Source: DASSBG01 sp035699085
Lineage (GTDB): Bacteria; Pseudomonadota; Gammaproteobacteria; Xanthomonadales; Rhodanobacteraceae
Direction: 5' to 3'
Assembly (NCBI GenBank): GCA_035699085.1
Contig: DASSBG010000017.1
Span: 1-64,000, forward strand
DNA length: 64,000 nucleotides
Below the pieces are notes generated by a model. The model was given only the letters and a program-made list of their open reading frames with translations. It was not told the origin of the DNA and did not search any database. A program made the translations under genes and the position numbers. Positions 1 through 8,570 of the stretch are shown piece by piece (within the stretch, counting starts at the first letter, position 1; the number at the start of each line of letters is the position of its first letter).

Positions 1-512
<512 letters not shown>

Positions 513-625
513 ATAACCCAAAGACGCTTTGCAGCCTCGATACAGCTCGTTCCCTGAGCCAGGACAACTTGTCACTTTTCGATCCCCATGCCGGGCCCGC
601 GCTCACAGCGCGGCCCGCACCGATT

Positions 626-741
626 CCCTGGCGGCCATAGCGGTGTGGCACCACCCGATCCCATCTCGAACTCGGAAGTGAAACGCACCCGCGCCGATGG
701 TAGTGTGGTTCGCCCATGCGAGAGTAGGTCACCGCCAGGGT
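626..741 (+). rRNA. 5S ribosomal RNA
   Basis: About 115 nt with the complementary ends CCCTGGCGG and CCGCCAGGG that form helix I of 5S rRNA. The hallmark internal segment with CCGATCCCATCTCGAACTCG lies near 656-675. It follows the 23S gene and precedes a strong terminator, so it closes the rrn operon. Confidence 0.96.
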
Positions 742-755
742 CCCAAAACGCACAA

Positions 756-784
756 CGCCCCGGTCCACGCGACCGGGGCGTTTT
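756..784 (+). terminator. Rho-independent terminator of the rrn operon
   Basis: A perfect 10-bp stem, CGCCCCGGTC (756-765) with GACCGGGGCG (771-780), has a 5-nt loop and is followed directly by TTTT. It sits 15 nt after the 5S gene and should end the rrn transcript. Confidence 0.93.
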
Positions 785-798
785 GCTTTGTGGCCGCA

Positions 799-902
799 GC
801 AAAACCGGGGTCAGCAAAACCGGGGTCAGAGTGCACTTTTCAGGCGGCAGTCGCTACAACCAGCGGCCGTCGGAGGAAAGTGCACTCTGACCCCGGTTTT
901 GC
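799..902. repeat. REP-like inverted repeat with 26-bp arms
   Basis: Arms at 814-839 and 877-902 are perfect 26-bp reverse complements and include the string GGGGTCAGAGTGCACTTT. They are separated by 37 nt. The first 15 nt of the left arm (GCAAAACCGGGGTCA) are also duplicated in tandem at 799-813. This motif resembles repeats I associate with REP-associated tyrosine transposases in gammaproteobacteria. That link is from memory, and no such transposase lies in this window. The element sits between the rrn terminator and the next start codon. Confidence 0.8.
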
Positions 903-949
903 CCCGGTGTTGCCGGACAGCGCCGGCCGGGCGCGATAGAGTACGTGCC

Positions 950-2569
950 ATGTACCTGGACCACTACGGGCTGAAGGAGGCGCCATTCTCCATCACGCCC
1001 GACCCGCGCTACGTTTTCCTGTCCGAGCGCCACCGCGATGCGTTGGCGCACCTGCTGTACGGGGTCGGCAAGGGGGGCAGCGGCGGCTTCGTGCAATTGA
1101 CCGGGGAGGTGGGCACCGGCAAGACCACCTTGTGCCGGCTGCTGCTGGAGCAGCTGCCGGAGAACACGCGAGTCGCGCTGATCCTCAATCCCAAGCTGTC
1201 GCCGCTGGAGCTCCTGGAGGCCATCTGCGAGGAGTTGCGCATCGCCATCGGCGAGCGGCGCGGCAGCCAGAAGGCGCTGGTCGACGCGCTGAACACCTAC
1301 TTGCTGGACGCCTACGCGCAGGGCCTGCGCGTGGTGCTGATCGTCGACGAGGCGCAGAACCTGTCGGGCGAGGCGCTGGAGCAGATCCGCCTGCTGACCA
1401 ACCTCGAGACGCCGACCCAGAAGCTGTTGCAGATCATCCTGCTCGGCCAGCCGGAGTTGCGCGAGCTGCTGGCGCGGCCCGAGCTGCGCCAGCTGGCGCA
1501 GCGCATCACGGCGCGCTACCACCTCGAGCCGCTCGATGCCGAGGAGACCACGGCCTACGTTCGGCATCGGCTGGCCGTGGCCGGATTGCCGCGAGTGCCT
1601 TTCAGCCGGCTCGGCCTCCGCACGCTCTACCAGCGCAGCGGCGGCATTCCGCGCCTGATCAACATCATTGCCGACCGCGCCCTGATGGCGGGCTACGCGC
1701 ACGAACAGGCCACGCTGGGCGAACGCACCGTGCAGCGCGCGGCCGACGAGGCACTACCCGGTCACGCCCGATACTGGGCCCGCCGCTACGGTCGTTGGGC
1801 GCCACTGGCGGCCGCACTGCTGGTGCTGGTGGCGCTGGCGGGCTGGTGGCGCTTTGGCCATGCGCCCCCACCGGCCACTGCGGCGCCCGCGATCGCCACC
1901 GCGCCCGCGGATACGGCCCAACTGACGCCGGTCGCGGTGGTCCAGGCGCGCATGGCCGCCACCACGGACAGCACCGCCGCCGCCTGGTCGCAGCTGCTGG
2001 CCCGTTGGCAGGTGCGATCGGCCGAGGCAACCGTGGCCCAGGCGGCACAATGCCAGCCGGTGATCTTTCCCGGTTTCGACTGCCTCAGTGGTCACGGCAC
2101 GCTGGACCAGTTGAAGCGCTTCGATCGGCCGCTGATCCTCGAGCTCAAGCCCGTCGAAGGGCAGGCACCGCCGGCGACACAGAGCGCGCTGCTGCTCGGC
2201 GTCGGCCCACGGACCGTACGCATCGACTACGCCGGCACGGTCTACAACCTGGCACGCGCGGGCCTGGACGAGATCTGGGACGGACGCTTCACCGTCGCCT
2301 TCCGCCTGCCCGCCGACGTGCCGCAGACCATGCAGCAGGGCGACGCCGGGCCCGGCGTCGGCTGGGTCGCGCAGCAGCTGGCGCGCGTCGATGGCGGCAC
2401 GGCGGCCAGCTACGGACCGGCTTATTTCGATGCCGCGCTGGAGGCGCGCGTCCGTCGCCTGCAGCAAGGTTACGGCATCCGCGCCGATGGCATCGTCGGC
2501 CCGGAGACGCTGTTTGCGCTGGTATCGCTCGGCAACCTCGGCCCGCACCTGGTACGGGACGTGCCGTGA
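950..2569 (+). CDS. gspA: GspA/ExeA-like AAA ATPase with peptidoglycan-binding domain
   Basis: A 539-aa inner-membrane ATPase of the ExeA/GspA type. In Aeromonas the ExeA-ExeB pair helps assemble the type II secretion secretin through the peptidoglycan. The N-terminal AAA domain has Walker A GEVGTGKTT (residues 52-60) and a Walker B VLIVDEAQ near residue 120. A single membrane segment lies at about 283-303. The C-terminus has a peptidoglycan-binding repeat (IRADGIVGPETL). The ATG at 950 was chosen because it starts the conserved opening MYLDHYGLKEAPF, while the open frame extending to 788 only reads through the upstream repeat. gspB follows 72 nt later, which supports the GspAB assignment. 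The secretin and other Gsp genes are not in the window. Confidence 0.9.
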   Translation: MYLDHYGLKEAPFSITPDPRYVFLSERHRDALAHLLYGVGKGGSGGFVQLTGEVGTGKTTLCRLLLEQLPENTRVALILNPKLSPLELLEAICEELRIAIGERRGSQKALVDALNTYLLDAYAQGLRVVLIVDEAQNLSGEALEQIRLLTNLETPTQKLLQIILLGQPELRELLARPELRQLAQRITARYHLEPLDAEETTAYVRHRLAVAGLPRVPFSRLGLRTLYQRSGGIPRLINIIADRALMAGYAHEQATLGERTVQRAADEALPGHARYWARRYGRWAPLAAALLVLVALAGWWRFGHAPPPATAAPAIATAPADTAQLTPVAVVQARMAATTDSTAAAWSQLLARWQVRSAEATVAQAAQCQPVIFPGFDCLSGHGTLDQLKRFDRPLILELKPVEGQAPPATQSALLLGVGPRTVRIDYAGTVYNLARAGLDEIWDGRFTVAFRLPADVPQTMQQGDAGPGVGWVAQQLARVDGGTAASYGPAYFDAALEARVRRLQQGYGIRADGIVGPETLFALVSLGNLGPHLVRDVP

Positions 2570-2641
2570 ACGGCGGCACCATGCACTACACTTGGGCGCC
2601 CTGCGCCAGGCGCCACGCGGCGCCCGAGCCGACGCACTGAC

Positions 2642-3511
2642 ATGTCGCTGATCCACGACGCCTTGAAAAAAGCAGAGCAGCAACGCCAGTTGGGCCGGCT
2701 GCCGACGCTGGACAGCGCGCCCTTCACGCGCCGGCGCAGGCAGCGCTGGGTGCTGCCATTGCTGTTGCTGGCTGTCGTCGTCGCCGTTGGTTATCTAGCC
2801 CTGCAGACCTGGTGGTCGCCAGAAGCGGCGGCGCCGCCCCGGGCAGCCTCCGCGCCGGCCGTGGCCGCGTCACAGGCTCTCGCAGCCGATGCGGCCGGTG
2901 TCGCCGACCAGCAGGTCGCGGCGGTCGCCAACCCGCCTGCGCCGGGAGTCGCCAACAAGCCGGCACCGCCGCCACGCCGTTCCGCGCCGGCGCGGGGCCA
3001 CTTGGTGACTGACGCGCCGCCGCAGCACGCGCCGCCGGCTGCGCCATCGCGGGTCGAGTCGCCGGCGGCGAAACAGCCGGTGGCCGCGCCGCAGACCGCG
3101 CCACCGGCGCCTGCGTCTCAGGCGAGGACCGACCAGCACGTTGTCCCGCCGCCCGCACCACTGGAGCCGCTGCATCCCCCCGGAGCCACGGAGCCCGCGC
3201 CGGCGGCGGCGCCCGGCGGCCAGCCTGCCGCCAGCGCGCCGCCAGCTGCGAGCGCGCCCGCCAGCACCTCCTCGCTGCCGCTGGTCTGGGCGTTGCCCTA
3301 CGCGGAACGCAAGGACTTGCCGCCGTTCAAGATCAGCATGCAGGTCTTTGCTCCGGCGCCGGAAGATCGCTTCGTGATCGTCAACGGCGTGCGCCGGGTG
3401 GAGGGCGATGACCTGGGCAACGGCATGACGCTCGAAGCGATCCGCCGCGATGGCATCGTCGTCAGCCTCAATGGCCGTCGCTTCCTCGTCCCCAGCGTCG
3501 GCACGCACTGA
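2642..3511 (+). CDS. gspB: General secretion pathway protein GspB
   Basis: A 289-aa bitopic membrane protein. It starts with the family-typical MSLIHDALKKAEQQR and has one membrane segment at about residues 37-57. A long Pro/Ala-rich periplasmic linker spans roughly 60-210. The C-terminal GspB domain (about 215-289) ends in LNGRRFLVP. It partners the GspA ATPase encoded just upstream, and the pair is thought to link the type II secretion secretin to peptidoglycan. The ATG at 2642 gives the conserved N-terminus. The linker is low-complexity and probably variable between strains. Confidence 0.9.
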   Translation: MSLIHDALKKAEQQRQLGRLPTLDSAPFTRRRRQRWVLPLLLLAVVVAVGYLALQTWWSPEAAAPPRAASAPAVAASQALAADAAGVADQQVAAVANPPAPGVANKPAPPPRRSAPARGHLVTDAPPQHAPPAAPSRVESPAAKQPVAAPQTAPPAPASQARTDQHVVPPPAPLEPLHPPGATEPAPAAAPGGQPAASAPPAASAPASTSSLPLVWALPYAERKDLPPFKISMQVFAPAPEDRFVIVNGVRRVEGDDLGNGMTLEAIRRDGIVVSLNGRRFLVPSVGTH

Positions 3512-3521
3512 GCGGCGCTCG

Positions 3522-4184
3522 GTGTTCGTCCAACTCGAGCAGCGGCGCCGCTCCCGTTTTCCCTGGGCTACGCTGCTGCTGGTCGCCGCCTGCGTGGCCT
3601 GCTACGTCTGGTTCAGCCTGGTCGACCCGGTGCAGCGCGGGTTGTGGGTGGCGCGTTGGGGCACGGTGCCGGCGCGGCTGCTCGAGGGGCGCTGGTACAG
3701 CGAACTGCTGCCGCTCCTGACCAGCCTGTTCATCCACGTCAACTGGCTGCACGTGCTGGGCAACCTGCTGTTCCTGGTGATCTTCAGCGTGCCGGCGGAG
3801 CGGGCACTGGGGCCGCGGCGGCTGCTGTTCCTGTTCCTGGTCGGCGGCGCACTGGCCAACCTGGCCGGAGCCTTGACGCTGGGCCACACCAGCACGCCGA
3901 TCGTCGGTTGCAGCGGCGCGGTGTCGGCAGTGGTCGGCGCCTACCTCGGGCTGTTTCCCCGCGCCCGGCTTGGCCTGGTGCTGCCGCTCGGGATCTACTT
4001 CCAGTTCGTGCAGGTGCCGGCGCTGGTGCTGATTGGCATCTGGGTACTGGTCCAGTTGCTCTTCACCTGGGTTGGGCCGAGCTTTGATGCCGTGGTCTGG
4101 TGGGCGCACATCGGCGGCTTTGTCTTTGGCCTCGGCTACGCGGCGGTCGCGCGTCCGGCGCTGGCGCGCGAACGGCGGCGGTAG
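3522..4184 (+). CDS. Rhomboid family intramembrane serine protease
   Basis: A 220-aa polytopic membrane protein. It has the rhomboid catalytic motif GCSG (nucleophile Ser near residue 131) and the partner His in WWAHIGG (near residue 196), plus the usual VNWLHVLGNLLFL segment in an early helix. It would cleave membrane proteins within the bilayer. Its natural substrate is unknown. I chose GTG 3522, 10 nt after the gspB stop, because it gives MFVQLEQRR directly before the first membrane helix. An ATG at 3450 would overlap gspB by 62 nt and add an Ala/Ser tail. It is followed by a convergent gene with only 15 nt between the stops. Confidence 0.85.
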   Translation: MFVQLEQRRRSRFPWATLLLVAACVACYVWFSLVDPVQRGLWVARWGTVPARLLEGRWYSELLPLLTSLFIHVNWLHVLGNLLFLVIFSVPAERALGPRRLLFLFLVGGALANLAGALTLGHTSTPIVGCSGAVSAVVGAYLGLFPRARLGLVLPLGIYFQFVQVPALVLIGIWVLVQLLFTWVGPSFDAVVWWAHIGGFVFGLGYAAVARPALARERRR

Positions 4185-4199
4185 CCGTCGCGAGCCGCG

Positions 4200-5012
4200 T
4201 CAGAAGGTGCGGTCCACCTGCTGGATGGCGGCTGGCGCGTCGCCGGCCGCCGCATCCGGCGGCTCGCCCGAGGCGGCCGACGGTGCGAACACCGCATCCC
4301 AGGCGTGGTACAGCGTCGGCCCGCCGACGGCGTAGTAGAGCGTGTCGGCGACAAGGCTGCCCAACAACTGCAAGCCCGCATGGGCCAGCAGCGCGCTGAC
4401 CAAACCGCAACCCATCGCCAGCGTCAGCAGCGCCAGCAGCCAGGCGCCGAGATTGCGGCGGCAGGCGCGGAAGCTCTCGCCCATGGCGGTGCGGGCGGGC
4501 ACGCCGTCGAGAATCACACGCGGGATGGCGAAAAACACCATGGATTCGCCGACCAGCATCACCACGACCACCAACGCCAGGGCCACCACGCCGGCGCCGC
4601 CGCTTTCGCGCAGCAGCTGCATGGCGTCGATGCCGGCCGGGTCGATCTGCTTGCCGACCAGTGCGCCGCCGATGGCGACGGCGAGGATGATGACGGCGAC
4701 GATCAGCGCGCCGAACAGCGGCAGGCACAGCGCGATCATCGAATTGGTGCGTGCGTTGTCGCGAAACGCATGCATCAGGTCGCCGATGCGGGCGCTGCCG
4801 CCGCGGTCGCTGACGCGGGCCGCCCATGCGATGCCGCCGAGCATGGCGGGGCCGAGGATGAATACCACCAGCGGCCCGAGGATCGGAACGCAGCTGATCA
4901 GGCCGACGATCAGGCCCATGCAGAGGAATGTCCCCGGCTGCTTGCCGACGCTGGCGAAGGCTTGGCGGATCCAGTGGAAGCCGGTACCGGCACGAACGTG
5001 GCGTAGCTGCAT
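4200..5012 (-). CDS. BPSS1780-type membrane protein of unknown function
   Basis: A 270-aa integral membrane protein with about six hydrophobic segments (for example around LIVGLISCVPILGPLVVFILGPAM and LIVAVIILAVAIGGALVG). It matches what I recall of the BPSS1780 family, whose function is not known. The start ATG (complement of 5010-5012) follows a GGAAA ribosome site. The gene lies 13 nt downstream of the amidotransferase gene and so probably shares its transcript. The family name is a recollection and less certain than the membrane topology. Confidence 0.72.
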   Translation of the reverse strand: MQLRHVRAGTGFHWIRQAFASVGKQPGTFLCMGLIVGLISCVPILGPLVVFILGPAMLGGIAWAARVSDRGGSARIGDLMHAFRDNARTNSMIALCLPLFGALIVAVIILAVAIGGALVGKQIDPAGIDAMQLLRESGGAGVVALALVVVVMLVGESMVFFAIPRVILDGVPARTAMGESFRACRRNLGAWLLALLTLAMGCGLVSALLAHAGLQLLGSLVADTLYYAVGGPTLYHAWDAVFAPSAASGEPPDAAAGDAPAAIQQVDRTF

Positions 5013-5025
5013 GGTGAGGTTTCCT

Positions 5026-5796
5026 TCAGCGGCCCGCGGCGCGGCGACGCGCTGGCGGTTCGGATGCGGCCGCGGCCGCGTCGGCGGATCCGATGCTGCG
5101 CGCAAACCGTCGCAGCAGCGTCCGTGCCTGTGGGGCTGCGCCCACGCCGCGCAGCAGCGCCGGCACGTCCAGTCCCTCGCTGCGCAGCAGGGCCACGCGG
5201 CGGTCGATGTAGGCGCGCATGATGGCGGCGCTGAACTCCGGGTGGAACTGCGTCGACACCACGCGCGGCGCGTAACCGAGCATCTGGTGCGGGTCGCGCA
5301 CCGATGTCGCCAGCACGCTGGCCGTGGGCGGCGGCTCCAGCACGGCCTGCAGGTGGGTGTGGTGGGCCGGCCACACCGGCGGCAGGCCGCGCAGCAGCGG
5401 ATGCCCGCTGCCGGCGGCGGTGAGGCTGACGTTGCGGTCGCCGATCTCGCGGCCGCCCGGGAGCACATCGACCCGGCCGCCCAGCGCGTGGGCCATCAGT
5501 TGGTGGCCGTAGCAGACGCCGAACAGCGGCAGCTCGGCGTCCATCGCACTGCGAATCCAGCCGGCGGTGTCTTCGCTCCAGCGCTCGCGGTCGGTGACCA
5601 TGGCCGCGGAGCCCGTGATGACGGCGCCGGCACACATCCTCGGCGGCGGCAGCGCCTCGCCCGCCTGCACATCGACGACCCGCAGGCGCGCCGGTGGCAG
5701 CCGCAGGCCCAGCCGGAACCAGTGCGCGAAGTCGTCGAGCCGCGCGCGGATGCGGTCCGGCGCGTGGCCGGTCTGCACTATCAGCAGCGGCTTCAT
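5026..5796 (-). CDS. Class I glutamine amidotransferase
   Basis: A 256-aa class I glutamine amidotransferase. The catalytic Cys95 is in FGVCYGHQL, and His185 and Glu187 are in FHPEFS. Such stand-alone domains resemble the N-terminal half of GMP synthase and hydrolyse glutamine or related gamma-glutamyl compounds. The true substrate here is unknown. Its ATG overlaps the stop of the GspE-like gene (ATGA), so the two are translationally coupled. The C-terminal ~20 residues are Ala/Arg-rich and look dispensable. Confidence 0.85.
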   Translation of the reverse strand: MKPLLIVQTGHAPDRIRARLDDFAHWFRLGLRLPPARLRVVDVQAGEALPPPRMCAGAVITGSAAMVTDRERWSEDTAGWIRSAMDAELPLFGVCYGHQLMAHALGGRVDVLPGGREIGDRNVSLTAAGSGHPLLRGLPPVWPAHHTHLQAVLEPPPTASVLATSVRDPHQMLGYAPRVVSTQFHPEFSAAIMRAYIDRRVALLRSEGLDVPALLRGVGAAPQARTLLRRFARSIGSADAAAAASEPPARRRAAGR

Positions 5797-7601
5797 GGCG
5801 TGAACTCGTCCGTCGGCAGCACCGCCAGCACCTCGGGCAGGGTGGTCACGCCGCGGGTGACCTGCAGCGCCGCCGACATCCGCAGCGGGCGTACGCCGCT
5901 GGCCCGGGCAGCTTCGGCGAAGCCGGCCAGCTCCATGTCCGCGTTGATCATGCGCCGCAACTTGGGCGTGATTGCCAGCAATTCGTAGACGCCGGTGCGG
6001 CCGAGGAAGCCGGTGTTGCGGCATTCCAGGCAGCCGGCCGGCGCTTGCGCGCCCTCCGGCTCGGGCATCTCCAGGCCGTGGGTCAAGACCTGCCAGGCCT
6101 GGCGGTCGAGCGGCGCCGACCGCTTGCAGTGCGGGCACAGCGTGCGTACCAGGCGCTGGGCCATCACGCCGGTCAGGGTCGACTGGATCAGGTAGTGGGG
6201 CACGCCAAGGTCGAGCAGGCGGGTGACTGCGCTGGGGGCGTCGTTGGTATGCAGTGTCGAGAGCACGAAGTGGCCGGTCAGCGAGGCCTGCACCGCCATC
6301 TGTGCGGTCTCGAGGTCACGGATCTCGCCGACCATGATGATGTCGGGGTCCTGGCGCAGCAGCGTGCGCACGCCGGCGGCGAAGTCCAGGTCGATGGCGG
6401 GCTGCACCTGCATCTGGTTCAGCTCCGCGCTGACCATCTCGATCGGATCCTCGACCGTGCAGACGTTGAGCTCCGGCCGCGCCAGGTATTTCAGCGTCGA
6501 ATACAGCGTGGTGGTCTTGCCCGAGCCGGTCGGGCCGGTCAGCAGGACGATGCCATTGGGCCGCTCGATCAGCGCCTTCCAGGCGGTGCTTTCGTCGGCG
6601 GTGAAGCCGAGCTGCGAAAAGTCCTTGGCGACGATATCGGGATCAAAGATGCGCAGCACCACCTTCTCGCCAAAGGCCGTCGGCATGCTGGAGATGCGCA
6701 GCTCCACTTCCCGGCCGCTGGTCGAGCGGGTCTTGATGCGGCCATCCTGCGGCCGGCGCTTCTCGGCCACGTCCAGCCGCGACAGGATCTTGATGCGCGA
6801 GGTCACCGCCGTCATCACCGCCGGTGGCAGCTCGAACACCTTGTGCATCACGCCGTCGATGCGAAAGCGCATCCTCCCCGCCTCGCGGCGCGGCTCGAGG
6901 TGGATGTCCGACGCGCGCTGCTCGAAGGCGTACTGCAGCAGCCAGTCGACGATGTGCACCACGTGGCGGTCGTCGGCGCCGATTTCGCCGTTCTTGCCCA
7001 GCTCCAGCAGCTGCTCGAAGTTGAGGATGGCGCTGCCGTCATGCTCCTCGCTCTTGGCGTCCTGCGCCAGGCGGATGGAGCGCTGCACGCCGTAAAACTC
7101 CATGAGGAAGCGGTTGACGTCGAGCGGACTGGAGACAACGCAGCGGATCTCGCGGCGCAGCATCTGGCCGAGGTCATCGACCCAGTCCAGCGAAAACGGC
7201 TCGCAGGTGGCAATCACCAGCGCGTCGGCCTCGGCACGCACCGGCAGGATGCGGTGGCGCTGCGCGTAGGCGTGGCTGACCACGCGGGTGACGCCGGCGA
7301 CGTCGACCTTCATCGGGTCGATCTTGAGGTAGTCCAGCCCGGCCTTGTCGGCCAGCCACTCGGTCAGCACCTCGACGGTCAACGGGCGGCCGTGGTCGCG
7401 GCGGTTTTCCAGCTTGGCCTGGCCGACCACCACCAGCGGGTGCAGCTCCAGCGTGGCGCGGCCGCTGCGCGCGCCGACCCGCACGCGCTTGGCATCCTCG
7501 GCCGTCAGGTAACCATCCACCACCAGTGCAGCCAGTACCTCGCCCAGCTCCAGGCGACCGCGGCGGCCGAGGGTGGCGGTGGATGGCGGATTGGCAAGCA
7601 T
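5793..7601 (-). CDS. GspE/PulE/PilB family secretion ATPase
   Basis: A 602-aa type II/IV secretion ATPase that would power assembly of a pseudopilus or pilus from the cytoplasmic face. An MshEN-like N-terminal domain covers about residues 75-170. Walker A GPTGSGKTT is at 356-364, followed by Asp and His boxes (VGEIRDLETA, LSTLHTNDA). A zinc-binding tetracysteine pair CPHC...CLEC sits at 489-492 and 524-527. It stands apart from other T2SS genes here and is coupled to an amidotransferase gene, so the pilus or secretion system it serves cannot be told. It is divergent from glyQ with 63 nt between starts. Confidence 0.9.
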   Translation of the reverse strand: MLANPPSTATLGRRGRLELGEVLAALVVDGYLTAEDAKRVRVGARSGRATLELHPLVVVGQAKLENRRDHGRPLTVEVLTEWLADKAGLDYLKIDPMKVDVAGVTRVVSHAYAQRHRILPVRAEADALVIATCEPFSLDWVDDLGQMLRREIRCVVSSPLDVNRFLMEFYGVQRSIRLAQDAKSEEHDGSAILNFEQLLELGKNGEIGADDRHVVHIVDWLLQYAFEQRASDIHLEPRREAGRMRFRIDGVMHKVFELPPAVMTAVTSRIKILSRLDVAEKRRPQDGRIKTRSTSGREVELRISSMPTAFGEKVVLRIFDPDIVAKDFSQLGFTADESTAWKALIERPNGIVLLTGPTGSGKTTTLYSTLKYLARPELNVCTVEDPIEMVSAELNQMQVQPAIDLDFAAGVRTLLRQDPDIIMVGEIRDLETAQMAVQASLTGHFVLSTLHTNDAPSAVTRLLDLGVPHYLIQSTLTGVMAQRLVRTLCPHCKRSAPLDRQAWQVLTHGLEMPEPEGAQAPAGCLECRNTGFLGRTGVYELLAITPKLRRMINADMELAGFAEAARASGVRPLRMSAALQVTRGVTTLPEVLAVLPTDEFTP

Positions 7602-7613
7602 GCGGCGAACCGG

Positions 7614-7633
7614 TTGACAGGCGCCGGTATACT
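7614..7633 (+). promoter_or_regulatory. Possible glyQS promoter elements
   Basis: A good -10 hexamer TATACT at 7628-7633 lies 31 nt before the glyQ start. TTGACA at 7614-7619 is only 8 nt upstream of it, so the two cannot be a normal -35/-10 pair. The TATACT box is the more credible element. The intergenic region also has to carry the divergent gspE promoter. Confidence 0.35.
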
Positions 7634-7664
7634 AGCGCGCTTTGTTTCAGGCCGACCGCGACCC

Positions 7665-8570
7665 ATGTCCTCGCCGACATTCCAGCAGCTTGTCCAGACG
7701 CTCAGCCGCTATTGGGGCGAGCAGGGCTGCGTGCTGCTGCAGCCGCTCGACACCGAGGTCGGCGCCGGCACCTTCCACCCGGCGACCTTCCTGCGTGCGC
7801 TCGGCCCCGAGCCCTGGGCCGCGGCCTACGTGCAGCCGTCGCGGAGGCCTACCGACGGCCGCTATGGCGACAACCCCAACCGCCTGCAGCATTACTACCA
7901 ATTCCAGGTGGTGATGAAGCCCAACCCGGACGACATCCTCGACCGCTACATCGGCTCGCTGGAGGCGCTGGGCATCGACCCGCTGGTGCACGACCTGCGC
8001 TTCGTCGAGGACAACTGGGAGTCGCCGACGCTGGGCGCCTGGGGCCTCGGCTGGGAAGTCTGGCTGAACGGCATGGAGGTCACCCAGTTCACCTATTTCC
8101 AGCAGGCCGGCGGCCTCGAGTGCAAGCCCGTGACCGGCGAGATCACCTACGGCCTCGAGCGCCTGGCGATGTACCTGCAGGACGTCGACAACGTGTTCGA
8201 CCTGGTCTGGACGCAGGCACCGCACGGGCCGGTCACCTACGGCGATGTGTTCCACCAGAACGAGGTCGAACAGTCGACCTACAACTTCGAGCACGCCAAC
8301 GTCGACAAGCTGCTCGCCTGGTTCGATACCTGCGAGGCGGAGGCGCTGAAGCTGGTCGACGCCGGCCTGCCGTTGCCGGCCTACGAACAGGTGATGAAGG
8401 CCAGCCACACCTTCAACCTGCTGGACGCACGCCGCGCCATCAGCGTCACCGAGCGCCAGCGCTACATCCTGCGCGTGCGCACGCTGTCCCGCGCAGTCGC
8501 CGAGGCCTACGTCGCGCAGCGCGAGAAGCTCGGCTTCCCCGGCCTGCGCAGGGAAGCGGCAGATGTCTGA
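7665..8570 (+). CDS. glyQ: Glycyl-tRNA synthetase alpha subunit
   Basis: A 301-aa class II catalytic subunit of the tetrameric bacterial glycyl-tRNA synthetase, which charges tRNA-Gly with glycine. The sequence matches GlyQ throughout, with TFQQLVQTLSRYW near the start, GDNPNRLQHYYQFQV and the class II motif around GLERLAMYLQ. Length is normal. The ATG at 7665 is the conserved start. Its end overlaps the glyS start by 8 nt, so the two subunits are co-translated. Confidence 0.98.
   Translation: MSSPTFQQLVQTLSRYWGEQGCVLLQPLDTEVGAGTFHPATFLRALGPEPWAAAYVQPSRRPTDGRYGDNPNRLQHYYQFQVVMKPNPDDILDRYIGSLEALGIDPLVHDLRFVEDNWESPTLGAWGLGWEVWLNGMEVTQFTYFQQAGGLECKPVTGEITYGLERLAMYLQDVDNVFDLVWTQAPHGPVTYGDVFHQNEVEQSTYNFEHANVDKLLAWFDTCEAEALKLVDAGLPLPAYEQVMKASHTFNLLDARRAISVTERQRYILRVRTLSRAVAEAYVAQREKLGFPGLRREAADV

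Noticed and set aside
788..949. Extension of the gspA frame upstream to 788
   Set aside because: This stretch is the inverted repeat, and the conserved protein starts at 950.
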